A DNA stretch of 64,000 nt from Bacteroidaceae bacterium (GCA_017650105.1 JAGCFO010000006.1:124001-188000), one strand, 5' to 3'; counted from the stretch's first letter, positions 44,694 through 54,163 are shown. Translations and numbers: made by a program. Notes: a model not told the origin generated them from the sequence alone.

Positions 44694-45581
44694 TCATGTT
44701 TTTTCCCTCCATCTTTTCAGCATGGGGAAGAAGCCATACATCATTTTCTTGTATTCGTCACGCGTCAATGGCTTGGGCATCTGCTTGTTAACCTCGTCGA
44801 CAAACTGTGAGCAGTTCTCAATCATCTCGTCCATCGTACATTCCTGCAGGAATTTCCCTTCGGCATAGCAATATTTGCAGAAGTCGAAGTTGGGCGAGCC
44901 GTCGGCGTTGGTGCCGCAGTCCTCGATGCTTGTCAGGGGCATTCCGCAGCTTTGGCAGAACTGAGGGAGCTGCCCTTTTCGGAGAGTCTTCTCCTTTTTA
45001 GGGAACGTCGACTCGTACGCCTCGAAGGCGTCGGGCATCGTGTCGGCAACGAAGTATCCCTTTGGAGGACAGTATGTTGCCTCTCTTCCTTTCAGCCAGC
45101 CGGGGATAAGCTCTTGTGCGAGGAAGAAAGGCACTTCTGCATCCTTGGGCTCGGAGTGATAGTGGATGTTCATCTTGCTGGCAAGCCCGAATCCGGCATG
45201 TTTGTAGAAGTCGATATTGCCTTCCATACAGAGAAATCCGACTCCCAACTCGCGTGCTTTCGCCAGCGAATGGTTGAGAAGTTTCAGCCCGTATCCTTTG
45301 CGCTGATAGTCAGGGTGTATGCTTATGGGTCCGAAAGTCCACGAAGGGATGCGCGTGCCGTCGTTGAGCACCAGTTCGGCTTTTGAATACATCACATGTC
45401 CGATTATCTTGCCGTCTTCCTCCATCACGAAGTCGAGCTCGGGAACGAAGTCGGGGCTTGTGCGATATTTGTTCAGCACGAAGTGTTCCGTACATCCCGG
45501 GCGGTATACGTTCCAGAAGGCTTCGCGAGTCAGGTTTTCCACTTCGCGAAAGTCTTTGGGCTGCTCTTTTCTTATTGTCAT
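44694..45581 (-). CDS. GNAT N-acetyltransferase fused to a zinc ribbon
   Basis: 295 aa. Residues 1-150 are a GNAT domain with the acetyl-CoA loop HPDYQRKGYGLKLL (89-102). Residues 205-245 hold a four-cysteine ribbon, C209/C212 (FCQSCGMPL) and C235/C238 (FCKYC), of the 'putative zinc ribbon' type. The substrate is unknown. It lies between ftsX (69 nt upstream) and the repeat array, in a place where relatives have DUF3098 directly, so it is probably an insertion into the ftsX operon. Confidence 0.85.
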   Translation of the reverse strand: MTIRKEQPKDFREVENLTREAFWNVYRPGCTEHFVLNKYRTSPDFVPELDFVMEEDGKIIGHVMYSKAELVLNDGTRIPSWTFGPISIHPDYQRKGYGLKLLNHSLAKARELGVGFLCMEGNIDFYKHAGFGLASKMNIHYHSEPKDAEVPFFLAQELIPGWLKGREATYCPPKGYFVADTMPDAFEAYESTFPKKEKTLRKGQLPQFCQSCGMPLTSIEDCGTNADGSPNFDFCKYCYAEGKFLQECTMDEMIENCSQFVDEVNKQMPKPLTRDEYKKMMYGFFPMLKRWREKT

Positions 45582-45650
45582 ATCAGTTTGTTTCTTTTTT
45601 TCTTGTCGTGATAGTCTTTCATTCCTGTCACTTTCCTCAACATCAGCGCT

Positions 45651-46520
45651 TTATACGTAATAAAGGTCGCCTGCTTTCATCCTTAGGAATCGGTTGATTG
45701 AAATGCGCGCACACAGCATCGTAATGAGTATGCCGAAGACAAGAATGACGGCTGCGACGATAATCATAGTGCGCATGTCGAGCAGGGTGATGAGCATAGG
45801 CTCGTACCTGAGCATGAAGTACATCCCTCCTCCAAGCAGCAGTATGGCAAGGATGCCAGCTAGAAGTCCTATCCAGAAGTTCCTTATCATAAACGGCTTG
45901 CGGATGAATCCCCATCCTGCGCCTACAAGCTTCATTGTGTGAAGGAGGAACCTTTGTGAGTAGATGGTGAGGCGGATGGTGTTGTTGATGAGGGCAAACG
46001 AGATGAGCAGGAGGGCAAGAGCCAGTACCATCAGCACAACGCTTATCTTCTTGATGTTGCTGTTTATGTTGTTGACAAGGTCGTGCGGATAGCTGATATC
46101 CTGCACGTTGGCGTTTTCCCTCAGGCTCCGCTCTATCCAGCGGAGGCTGTCGTTGCTCGTATAGTCAGCCTTCAGGCGCAGTTCAATGGATGCGGTGTAG
46201 GGGTTATATCCTAGAAACTCCGTCGGGTCGATGCCCATCATGCGTGTTTCCTGCGCGAGGATGGAGTCTTTCGATATGAACGAGACTTCTTTCGTGTAGG
46301 GCTTGGCGTTTATTTGCCTCAGTAGGGCGTTAACATCCCTCTCGCTGGCGTTTTCACGCAAGAGCACAGACATTTCCAGGTTCTCTCTCACATAAACTGA
46401 CAGGTTGTTGGCAGTAAGCACGAAGAACGTCACTATTCCCAACAGCAGCAGTACAAGAGCGGTGCTAATTGTGGCAGTAATGAACTGGAGGTCTATGGTT
46501 CGTCTTTTTTTCTGTTTCAT
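45651..46520 (-). CDS. ftsX: Cell division protein FtsX
   Basis: 289 aa from MKQKKRRTIDLQF; a TTG-initiated longer form (to 46646) would begin upstream of the mapped promoter and is rejected. Four transmembrane helices (about 15-40, 165-195, 225-245, 260-285) with a large periplasmic loop between the first two is the FtsX layout. With FtsE it controls septal amidases. ftsE is not adjacent here. Promoter at 46655-46685. Confidence 0.9.
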   Translation of the reverse strand: MKQKKRRTIDLQFITATISTALVLLLLGIVTFFVLTANNLSVYVRENLEMSVLLRENASERDVNALLRQINAKPYTKEVSFISKDSILAQETRMMGIDPTEFLGYNPYTASIELRLKADYTSNDSLRWIERSLRENANVQDISYPHDLVNNINSNIKKISVVLMVLALALLLISFALINNTIRLTIYSQRFLLHTMKLVGAGWGFIRKPFMIRNFWIGLLAGILAILLLGGGMYFMLRYEPMLITLLDMRTMIIVAAVILVFGILITMLCARISINRFLRMKAGDLYYV

Positions 46521-46654
46521 AGGAGGTTTGTTGCTGAGGTTTGCTCCCTTTGTCGGAGGCTTTGCCGATAGGATTTTCTTCGTCCTTTCCTTTTGGAAAT
46601 CCTTTTTCCTCGGGTATCTCTTTTCCAAAGAGCGCACTCTCCCCAAAATCGTTG

Positions 46655-46685
46655 CAAAAGTATTGCTTTTCGGCCGATTTACAAA
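46655..46685 (-). promoter_or_regulatory. Bacteroidota-type promoter for ftsX operon
   Basis: TTTG (46682-46685), 19 nt, TACTTTTG (46655-46662) on the minus strand, full consensus. Leader of about 130 nt before ATG 46520. Confidence 0.75.
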
Positions 46686-46836
46686 AAAATCTCGCCTTTT
46701 TGAGGCAAGATTTTATTTTTGTTAGCACTTAGTGCTTTTCTGTTGTGGGTTTTCTTTCCCGTTTTGCTGTTTTTTCCCCGATGGAAAGGGCGTTTTTTGA
46801 AAATTCAACAGTTTTGGTTCCGCGTCAGGGTTTCTT

Positions 46837-48168
46837 CTACTCTTTCACTATTTCCTCCCCGAAGAGTGTGGCAGAACTGCCTCCTGTGATGCGAACATCA
46901 ACGAAATCGCCCATTCGGTGATTTCCCTTGTTGAAAACAACCATTTTGTTTTGCTCCGTACGCCCGCAGAGTTGCTCACGAGAACGTTTTGAGTAGCCTT
47001 CGACGAGAACGGTGTAGGTTTTTCCTACCATTCGAGCATTACTTTCAGCCGAGAGCACGTTTTGAAGGGCAATAATCTCGTTTAGTCGGCGTATCTTAGT
47101 TTCTTCGTCCACGTCGTCTGGCAGATGTTTGCTTGCGTAGGTGCCCGGACGCTCTGAATACTTGAACATAAAAGCGGAATCGTAGGCACAAGCGCGCATC
47201 AGCGACAGAGACAACTGATGATCTTCCTCTGTCTCTGAATGGTACCCACAAAAGATATCGGTACTGAGCCCGCAGTCAGGAATAATGCGCCGAATAGCTT
47301 CCACACGGTCCAGATACCACTCTCGCGTGTATTTTCTGTTCATCAGCTTGAGGATTCGGTTGCTTCCGCTCTGCACGGGAAGGTGGATATGCTTGCAGAC
47401 ATTTGGGATCTCGGCTATCACGTGAAGCGTTTCGTCGCTCATGTCTTTCGGATGGCTTGTGGTGAAGCGTACACGCATTTGTGGAACGGCTTCAGCTACC
47501 ATTCTGAGTAGTTTTGGGAAGTCAACGACGCTTCCGTCTGTAGGTGATTCGAAATGATAGCTGTTGACATTCTGCCCCAGCAGCGTCACTTCCTTGAATC
47601 CTTTTGCCTGAAGGTCGCGCACTTCGGCAAGAATGCTCTCCACGTCTCGGCTTCGCTCCCTTCCGCGAGTGTAGGGCACAATGCAGTAGTGGCAGAAGTT
47701 GTTGCATCCGCGCATGATGGAAACGTAGCCCGAAATCTTGCCTGTACATATCCTGGCGGGCATTACCTCGCGGTATGTTTCGCTTGTCGATAGTTCAATA
47801 TTAATGGCTTTTCCTCCCGTTTCTGCTTCGGCAATCAGCTGTGGAAGAGAAAGATACGAGTCGGGTCCGACAACTAGGTTTACGTGATGATTCTCGATAA
47901 GGTCCTCTTTGATGCGCTCTGCCATACATCCCAAGACGCCTATGATGAGGCCTTTCTTGTGCTTGCGCAGGGAGTTGAGATTCTCCAGTCGCCCCCAGAT
48001 GCGCTGCTCGGCATTCTCTCTGATAGAGCATGTGTTGAGAAACACCGCATCGGCATCCTCAAGACGCTCACACACCTCATAGTCAGCCATCTGCATGATG
48101 GAAGCGACTACTTCGCTGTCGGCAACGTTCATCTGACAGCCGTAAGTTTCTATGAATAGCTTTTTCAT
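46837..48168 (-). CDS. miaB: tRNA-2-methylthio-N6-dimethylallyladenosine synthase
   Basis: 443 aa from MKKLFIETYGCQMN; upstream in-frame residues lie before the promoter. It is a radical-SAM methylthiotransferase with auxiliary cluster ligands C11, C47, C81 and the radical-SAM cluster C155, C159, C162 in GCNNFCHYC, and a C-terminal TRAM domain. It modifies A37 of tRNAs that read UNN codons. Single gene with a good promoter. Confidence 0.96.
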   Translation of the reverse strand: MKKLFIETYGCQMNVADSEVVASIMQMADYEVCERLEDADAVFLNTCSIRENAEQRIWGRLENLNSLRKHKKGLIIGVLGCMAERIKEDLIENHHVNLVVGPDSYLSLPQLIAEAETGGKAINIELSTSETYREVMPARICTGKISGYVSIMRGCNNFCHYCIVPYTRGRERSRDVESILAEVRDLQAKGFKEVTLLGQNVNSYHFESPTDGSVVDFPKLLRMVAEAVPQMRVRFTTSHPKDMSDETLHVIAEIPNVCKHIHLPVQSGSNRILKLMNRKYTREWYLDRVEAIRRIIPDCGLSTDIFCGYHSETEEDHQLSLSLMRACAYDSAFMFKYSERPGTYASKHLPDDVDEETKIRRLNEIIALQNVLSAESNARMVGKTYTVLVEGYSKRSREQLCGRTEQNKMVVFNKGNHRMGDFVDVRITGGSSATLFGEEIVKE

Positions 48169-48190
48169 TTTTCTCGTGCGAAACCGCCTG

Positions 48191-48221
48191 CAAAGGTAGA
48201 CGTTTTTTTTGAATCTACCAA
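48191..48221 (-). promoter_or_regulatory. Promoter for miaB
   Basis: TTGG (48218-48221), 19 nt, TACCTTTG (48191-48198) on the minus strand. The -7 box is perfect, the -33 box partial. 22 nt from the ATG. Confidence 0.6.
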
Positions 48222-48357
48222 CGTTCTCCCTACTCTTGCTTAGTTTGAGGGCTTTTTTTTCGTTTTTCATATAAAAAAACATAAAAAATCATAATTTCAT
48301 GTTAAAATCGTTTCCATTCCTTTTTATAAACATAAAAAAACATAAACTTTGCAGCGT

Positions 48358-48430
48358 ATTTTAATGGAAAAAGACATTAAAGTTAAGGTTTAGGTTAAGA
48401 AAAGGGAGGCTGTGAGGTTTCCCTTTTTTT
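48358..48430 (+). ncRNA. Candidate small RNA in the miaB upstream gap
   Basis: Plus-strand transcript unit with no gene on that strand. A near-consensus -7 box (TA, 3 nt, TTTG at 48343-48351) would start RNA near 48358. About 45 nt on, a hairpin (48399-48409 with 48418-48428) is followed by a run of seven T. The only peptide inside is nine codons from ATG 48364. The body AAAGTTAAGGTTTAGGTTAA is unusual. I do not recognise an Rfam family. Confidence 0.35.
48399..48430 (+). terminator. Rho-independent terminator of the candidate small RNA
   Basis: AAAGGGA (48401-48407) pairs with TCCCTTT (48420-48426), extended by G-U pairs inside, followed by TTTT. Plus strand. Confidence 0.6.
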
Positions 48431-48603
48431 GCTTTCCCTTGTTTGAGTAGATAGGTAAAGAACTCTTTCTCCCTTGCGAGGAGAGCTTGTGAATGAGAAA
48501 TCTGTTTTTCCGACATTTCAATTTCTTTCTTGAGGGGAGTTTTCCAAAAGGCATCCTGGAGCATTCAGAGCAAAAATAAATATGCTCAATACATCTTGCG
48601 TTT

Positions 48604-48720
48604 TTCCTTCTCCAGCGCGCGATATTTGTTCTCCAAAAATTTTTTTCCCTTCTTCATATCGTGGTATTTGTTTTCGAAAAACGATTCTCCCTTCTTCATA
48701 CTTCTTATTGGAGAATCCAC
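48604..48720. repeat. 21-nt modular array L8 (miaB / large secreted protein gap)
   Basis: Six units in phase: TTCCTTCTCCAG + CGCGCGATA, TTTGTTCTCCAA + A/T core, TCCCTTCTTCAT + ATCGTGGTA, TTTGTTTTCGAA + AAACGATTC, TCCCTTCTTCAT + ACTTCTTAT, TGGAGAATCCAC. The rest of the 858-bp gap 48169-49026 holds the miaB promoter, A/T-rich direct repeats of AAAAAACATAAA (48272-48345), the small RNA candidate and otherwise nothing I can support. Confidence 0.85.
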
Positions 48721-49026
48721 TTTTCTTATCCGTTTGCAAATAACAATGAGTTTGCGTTTCTACGGCTGGAATGAATTCTTTTTGCAAGCGAATAACTTTT
48801 TGCCGATATTTTGTTTTTCCGAATCAATCAGATTAGAAAGGGTTCTTGTTCGCATCGCTTTTTTCCTTTTGGGATATTGTTTTTCATAGGAAACGGAAAC
48901 GTTTTCAATTCACAAAAAAATAGTAGAGAGCAAAGGCTTTTTCTTGCCTTTGCTCCCTGTTCGTTTCTCCCATTTTTCCCGATGAAAAGGGCGAAAATTG
49001 ATATTTTCTTTAATGAGAGATACCGC

Positions 49027-52000
49027 TTATTTTATTACTACTTTTCGTCCTCCCATAATGTAGATTCCGTTTTCGGGATTCACTACCCGACGTCCCATCA
49101 AGTCGTAGATTCCCTCCTGCTGCATTCGTGTAGGAAGCGGCTCTGCGGGAATAACATCGATGGATGTTTGGGTAGAGCTGGCATCGCGAATAAACCACTC
49201 GGATTTGGAAGGAGTTTCGTTGCGATAGAAGCAAATGCTGCCGAAAGCATTTCCTCCCTGATTATGGTTGCGCGCATGCAGCATGTCTGAGTCGGTAAAA
49301 TCAGGCGCCACGTTGAGTATGTTGAATTTCAGCTCTCCTCGAGCCACAAGTGTGTAGCACTCTTTTTGCCCAGCAGAAGGTAGCATCATCACATCGCTGT
49401 TCTCGTTGCGCAGGCTCATGTAATTTCCTGTGGCAACGTTTTTAATGTAATAGACGCCTTCGTCTGCCTGAATGAATTGCCATAAGAATGCCGGATTGTT
49501 GACAGAGAGATAAGTCCATGCTGCAATACCGTTTCGCGTGTCTTCGTAGATTGCCATTTCTACGCCAAAGTTATCCTTGAATTCCGGTAAGGCATTAACG
49601 ATGAAATACGTCTTTTCGGTATCAGGCATAACAGTCACAAGGCTCTCTTGAGCCTGTTGAAGGGTGGCAATGGATAGCTCTATCTCCTCATCTGTACCTC
49701 CGCTCGAGAGGAGTTTTTCTGCATCTCGCAGCGCTTGTTTGTATACGTCGTAGCTTTCGGCTGTGACGCATCCTACATCGCTGCCAACCACATATTCAAC
49801 AGCGGAGATTTCATCGTAGAGTTTCTGCAAATCAGAGAGTTTGGTTACTCCTCCGCTGATGGTTAGCGAGGAGATGCCCTCTGGGTTGTCGAACGAAATG
49901 CGAAGCGTTTCCAAATAATTGGTAAACGACAAGGTAACAGTCGATTGCGTTGTGTTCGTGATAATGAAGTCGATAGGGCTGCCGAACTTGTCTACCAGCT
50001 TGAGGTTGCCGAAAGCGCAAGGCTTGTTGGCAGCAAAGGTAAGCACGTTCTTTGCAGTAAAGAAATGCAGCACGTCGGAGCGGAAGACGGCACCTTCCTT
50101 AACGTCAACCTCCATCGGGAGGGCATTCATCGGGCGAATATACCAAGCGGAAGCTTCGTCTTTTCCCGTATTCCAATGAACGATGCAACTCTGATCTCCG
50201 TAATGTCCCGGAGCATCGTGGAATCCTCCTTCCTGCGTGCCGGAAGCAATCAATCCGTTGTTATGATCGCAGAGGTGCAGCATACAAGCATCACCGTTGA
50301 TATCGTGACAGATGAATCCCATCTGTCCTTTTCCGAGATAGCGGAGCGTGAATGTATCGGGCTCGATGTCTAAGTTAAACAGCACGCGACGTGTGTTGTA
50401 ATCGTAGTCGATGCCTTTGACTTCCTCGTCAAAGACGTTCATCTTTGGCAGATATTTGCCTGTTCCCACATTTTTAATAAGGAAGGTATGTTCCCCTTCG
50501 TCGTTTGGAACCGGTTCGAAAGTGAAGAACTGCGTCTTGTCGGAAGCGTCTGCCGATTTCCACCAAAGAACCGAGTCGTTCAGTACACACATATTCTTCA
50601 CCAATACCTGCACGTTGAAGAAATTAGGAATGGCGGAAGTGATACAGTACTCCACACCGGGCTTTGGCATATTCATCTCTATCGTTTCCAGCTTGATGGC
50701 CTGCTCGTCCAGCATCTCGAAGGCTTTTTCGTATACTTCATCCGAAGCTCCTTCTCCCGAAACGAGAGAAGAAACATAGTCTATCGTATTGTAATAACCC
50801 GAAAGATCCACATCATAGAATCCCGGATCGGTTCCTTCCAACGGCTTTTCAGCAGTCATATCGTTAAGCGTTTTTTCCAAGTCGGTTTTCAGCTGGCTGG
50901 AGCCCGAAAGGGTGATTCCCGTAGGGATGTTGATACGCCGGTAATAGTTGTCCCAGTAAACCTCATACGCAAACGAGAATGTAGTGAGCCCCTCAGGCAT
51001 TGCAATCTCGAAATAGTGGTTTCCTTCCACATGCGTCGAGCCGTTCCAACACGAATGGAGGAAATTGCTGTTGTTGTCGACTACTCCATCCACCAGCCCG
51101 TCGATTGATCCTTCGCACCAGGCGTTGCAAGTAATGTCGTTTGGATCGAGGCTTATCTGGTTTCCGTCGGAGTCATACAGATAGAATTCTGCGATATTCC
51201 AGTATGGACCATCCGAGCCTCCACTGTTGGCTCGTCCGTAAGGATAGCATTTATCTCCTGAGACGGTATAATCTGTCTGGAATACGGTAAAGCGCAGACG
51301 TCCCACCTGATTGGAGAGGGAAATCATAGGAGAATCGTAACGGAACACGATGACGCCTGGAGTACACTCGCTTTCCATTACATAGCCCAGCGCCTCCAGT
51401 TTGCTCTTCGGATCTTCGCTTACCAGGCAGAAAGGAGTACCGTCGGAGTTGGCAACGGTGATAATGTTCATCGGAAGAGTAGCATCCTTGTTGATAGAAG
51501 CTGCTGCCAAAGCGACAGCATTCCGAATCTTTTCGATATACAGCCTTACCTCCGCTGCCGTTCGTCCTTCCCCAAGGTCGTCAAGCGCTTCCTGGGCTTC
51601 TGTCAACAGGAAAGCCAGCGCGTCGTATGAAGAAAGAGGAATCTGCCCGGGATCAGGTCCGAACCCGTCGTAGGTGAAGTCTGCCGGCAGGCCGAGAGTC
51701 TCCCGCCCGTCTTCGCTGGAAAGGAAGTCTTCGGGATAGTCGATGAAGTTGGACAAAACGTCAATCATGTCAAACACTTCGTCGCATTTCACCACATTCA
51801 TCTGTTCCTCCAGTTCCCCGCAGAAAACGTCTATCTGGCTGTTATCCAGTTCTCCGTCGGCATACGCTGTCTCTGCGCCCTCAATCAGGGCATTCAGTTC
51901 CTCGAGGGCAGACTGCGCATCCTCGCTCCACTCTCCCGCAGCCACTTCCTTTGCCTGCGAAATGATGTCGGCAAGGGCTGCATAATAGTAGATTGAGCGA

Positions 52001-52803
52001 CGTGCGCGAATTGCGTTCAAGCGGATGGCGACATCAGCCTCCTCGCACTCCTCGACTGTATTTGCATTTGCGGCTTCAGCTATAGTGTATCTTAGGTTTG
52101 CCAGCGAGTCAACGTTCATTTTATATCCGAGCAGGGTGTCGGCTATCGCTACCGACTTCTGCAAGTCAACCTTCGCCATTCCCTGAAGGGCGGCATCGGT
52201 GGAGGCGTCTCCGAAGTAGTAGAGAGTAGCATTGTCGAAGCTGAGGAAGGTGATGTTGGAGTTTGCGCGTGCTCCGAATCCTACTCGCAGCTTTCCTTCG
52301 GTAATGGTAGTTGCAATGTTGATTTTCCGGGTGTGGAAGGCATCGCCTCCTGTGCTGAAATGGCCCGGAAACTCTGTAGCGATGTCTTTTTCGTTGTTCC
52401 CCGCAAACATGTATGCGCCTTCCACCTCATCGATGTTCGGCACAGCATCTTCTGTCTCGTAGCAGGCAACGGTGTAAGCACCGAAAACATACGTTCCGTT
52501 CTCGAGCCCCGAAACTGTCTGGCTGATAGAGTTTTCGCCGACAAAGTTCCTTCCCGCCCAGATTTCGAGCGTTCGTCCGACAAAGCCGAAGTATCCACAG
52601 TCGCCGAAGGTGCCCTCGGTGTGTCGGGATGCCTTCCAGATATACCCTGAGGCGTTGTCGTCGGTAGTAAACGTCACTTCCCAGCCGTTAATTCCCAGCT
52701 CGCAGTCGGCGTTCCACAACTTGCTGGTGACGTCAACTCCGTCGGCAAGGGCAATTGCTGCAGGCAGCAGCAGAAAAGCCAAGTTAAAGAGTAGTTTCTT
52801 CAT
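49027..52803 (-). CDS. Large secreted protein with T9SS-type C-terminal tail
   Basis: 1258 aa. A Sec signal peptide (MKKLLFNLAFLLLPAAIALA) is followed by an N-terminal jelly-roll-like domain (WNADCELGINGWEVTF..., about 25-210), helical FIVAR-like segments (220-350 and again near 1000-1060), a galactose-binding-like middle, and two ricin/beta-trefoil-like stretches (ITSAIPNFFNVQVLV..., YFIVNALPEFKDNF...). The last 28 residues end GIYDLMGRRVV...GIYIMGGRKVVIK, typical of Prevotella-group C-terminal sorting tails for the type IX system. Likely surface exposed or secreted; no catalytic motif recognised, so an adhesin or glycan binder is as likely as an enzyme. Confidence 0.8.
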   Translation of the reverse strand: MKKLLFNLAFLLLPAAIALADGVDVTSKLWNADCELGINGWEVTFTTDDNASGYIWKASRHTEGTFGDCGYFGFVGRTLEIWAGRNFVGENSISQTVSGLENGTYVFGAYTVACYETEDAVPNIDEVEGAYMFAGNNEKDIATEFPGHFSTGGDAFHTRKINIATTITEGKLRVGFGARANSNITFLSFDNATLYYFGDASTDAALQGMAKVDLQKSVAIADTLLGYKMNVDSLANLRYTIAEAANANTVEECEEADVAIRLNAIRARRSIYYYAALADIISQAKEVAAGEWSEDAQSALEELNALIEGAETAYADGELDNSQIDVFCGELEEQMNVVKCDEVFDMIDVLSNFIDYPEDFLSSEDGRETLGLPADFTYDGFGPDPGQIPLSSYDALAFLLTEAQEALDDLGEGRTAAEVRLYIEKIRNAVALAAASINKDATLPMNIITVANSDGTPFCLVSEDPKSKLEALGYVMESECTPGVIVFRYDSPMISLSNQVGRLRFTVFQTDYTVSGDKCYPYGRANSGGSDGPYWNIAEFYLYDSDGNQISLDPNDITCNAWCEGSIDGLVDGVVDNNSNFLHSCWNGSTHVEGNHYFEIAMPEGLTTFSFAYEVYWDNYYRRINIPTGITLSGSSQLKTDLEKTLNDMTAEKPLEGTDPGFYDVDLSGYYNTIDYVSSLVSGEGASDEVYEKAFEMLDEQAIKLETIEMNMPKPGVEYCITSAIPNFFNVQVLVKNMCVLNDSVLWWKSADASDKTQFFTFEPVPNDEGEHTFLIKNVGTGKYLPKMNVFDEEVKGIDYDYNTRRVLFNLDIEPDTFTLRYLGKGQMGFICHDINGDACMLHLCDHNNGLIASGTQEGGFHDAPGHYGDQSCIVHWNTGKDEASAWYIRPMNALPMEVDVKEGAVFRSDVLHFFTAKNVLTFAANKPCAFGNLKLVDKFGSPIDFIITNTTQSTVTLSFTNYLETLRISFDNPEGISSLTISGGVTKLSDLQKLYDEISAVEYVVGSDVGCVTAESYDVYKQALRDAEKLLSSGGTDEEIELSIATLQQAQESLVTVMPDTEKTYFIVNALPEFKDNFGVEMAIYEDTRNGIAAWTYLSVNNPAFLWQFIQADEGVYYIKNVATGNYMSLRNENSDVMMLPSAGQKECYTLVARGELKFNILNVAPDFTDSDMLHARNHNQGGNAFGSICFYRNETPSKSEWFIRDASSTQTSIDVIPAEPLPTRMQQEGIYDLMGRRVVNPENGIYIMGGRKVVIK

Positions 52804-52867
52804 GGTGAAAATAGTGTTAGTATAGGATGTATGTTCTGTTTTCCCGTTTGCTTATGCAAACATCAAG

Positions 52868-52875
52868 CAAAGATA
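52868..52875 (-). promoter_or_regulatory. -7 box for the large secreted protein
   Basis: TATCTTTG on the minus strand fits TAnnTTTG, 65 nt from the ATG. Array L9 lies immediately upstream, where the -33 box should be; no TTTG is found there. Confidence 0.45.
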
Positions 52876-52894
52876 CTCCTTTTTCCGGAAATTA

Positions 52895-52990
52895 TTCCTT
52901 CTTCATAAAAAATTTTCCCTTCTCCAAAAAATTTTTTCGAGAACAAAAAAAAATTTTTCCCTTCTTCATATCGCGCGCTGGAGAAGGGAA
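52895..52990. repeat. 21-nt modular array L9 (divergent gap)
   Basis: Five units in exact phase: TTCCTTCTTCAT + AAAAAATTT, TCCCTTCTCCAA + AAAATTTTT, TCGAGAACAAAA + AAAAATTTT, TCCCTTCTTCAT + ATCGCGCGC, TGGAGAAGGGAA. 52959-52968 and 52979-52988 form a near-perfect hairpin. Sits between two divergent -7 boxes in the 313-bp gap 52804-53116. Confidence 0.9.
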
Positions 52991-53069
52991 AAAACGGGGC
53001 GTTAAAGATTTTTTTGAGTTTATTTTGTTTAAACAACCTTTTTTCTGCCGTAAAGCCAAAAAAAGTGCG

Positions 53070-53077
53070 TATTTTTG
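53070..53077 (+). promoter_or_regulatory. -7 box for the envelope-biogenesis operon
   Basis: TATTTTTG fits TAnnTTTG and is 39 nt before the DUF6242 ATG; TCTG lies 22 nt upstream as a weak -33. Confidence 0.45.
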
Positions 53078-53116
53078 CAGTTTGAAAAGAAGAAACCACG
53101 CTGTATCAGTTGAAAA

Positions 53117-54151
53117 ATGAGAAAAAACTTCCTATTATATGTGTGCCTGCTGGCTGGAGCGCTCGTATTTACATCCTGTCTGGGCGACGATGATGAGCAG
53201 GACTATTCGCCTTCGTGCTCGCTGCTGACTTTTTCGATGGGGAACGTGACGTATACTAAAACCATCCGTCTCGCTTCCGACAGCGACAGCATCATCAAGG
53301 TAACTTCGCCCTGCTCGGTAATAGAGTTCACCATCGACCAGGCAAAGCGCCTCGTCTACAACACCGACTCCGTTGCCTTCGGCGTTCCCCTCACCCAAGT
53401 GCCCACAAAGTGCACCTTCGACGGGAAAATGACTTATAAAAAGGAAGGGGAAACGGTAGCCTACACGAGCGGAGACACACTTGACTTGACAAAGCCCATA
53501 GTCTTCACCGTCACTTCCGAAGATTCAAAGTATTCGCGCGACTATACGGTTACGGTAAACGCCCGGCGTGTGAATCCGAATCAGTCCATCTGGACGAAGA
53601 CAACGCAGATTCCCGACTTGGAGCCCTTCTTCGCAGAGCAGGCGCGGCTTGCTGACGATTTCATTAGCGAACAGCCCGCCGATCATGCCTTTGCGTTTGC
53701 CTATCCGCTGAAAACGAACTCGAGCATCCTGCGCCACGTGGCTGTCAGCTACAACGATGACGCGAGCGAAGCCGACACGCTGGCAAACGTCTGGACGCGT
53801 CTTTCTACCGAAAGCCGATGGGCAGAGACAGTCCCCTCCGACGACAATCCCTTCGGATGCCCCAGGCTCAAGAACCTCAGCGTAGTGCGCTATGGAGAAG
53901 ACCTCTATGCTTTTGGAGGAAAGGGGTTGGGCAACCGTCAAGTCCCTGTGGAAGCTTTTGGGGCAATGTACGTCTCAATAGATCACGGTATCACTTGGCG
54001 CTCGACATACACCAACAAGCTATCGCTTCCCGAAGCTCTGCTCGGTTATGGAGGAAATTTCCGTGCTGTCGTAGATGATGACTCTTTCTTGTGGATACTC
54101 CTCGAAGACGGAACAGCCTGGAAAGGGCGCATGAACAGTCTTGTCAAATAA
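53117..54151 (+). CDS. DUF6242-like lipoprotein
   Basis: 344 aa. Lipoprotein signal MRKNFLLYVCLLAGALVFTSC with Cys at 21, followed by acidic GDDDEQD that favours outer-membrane or surface sorting. Residues 30-150 look like a DUF5018/cadherin-like beta domain with VTSEDSKYSRDYTVTV; residues 160-344 like part of a Kelch/BNR propeller (GEDLYAFGGKGLG, SIDHGITWRS). Function unknown; it heads the PorG-uppS-bamA run, 12 nt before the next gene, and occupies the same place in Bacteroides. Confidence 0.8.
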   Translation: MRKNFLLYVCLLAGALVFTSCLGDDDEQDYSPSCSLLTFSMGNVTYTKTIRLASDSDSIIKVTSPCSVIEFTIDQAKRLVYNTDSVAFGVPLTQVPTKCTFDGKMTYKKEGETVAYTSGDTLDLTKPIVFTVTSEDSKYSRDYTVTVNARRVNPNQSIWTKTTQIPDLEPFFAEQARLADDFISEQPADHAFAFAYPLKTNSSILRHVAVSYNDDASEADTLANVWTRLSTESRWAETVPSDDNPFGCPRLKNLSVVRYGEDLYAFGGKGLGNRQVPVEAFGAMYVSIDHGITWRSTYTNKLSLPEALLGYGGNFRAVVDDDSFLWILLEDGTAWKGRMNSLVK

Positions 54152-54163
54152 ATCTGCTGCATC

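Noticed and set aside
48361..48564. 67-codon minus-strand open frame in the miaB upstream gap
   Set aside because: Its C-terminal part is the complement of the candidate small RNA, with low-complexity LNLNLNFN wording and no family resemblance.
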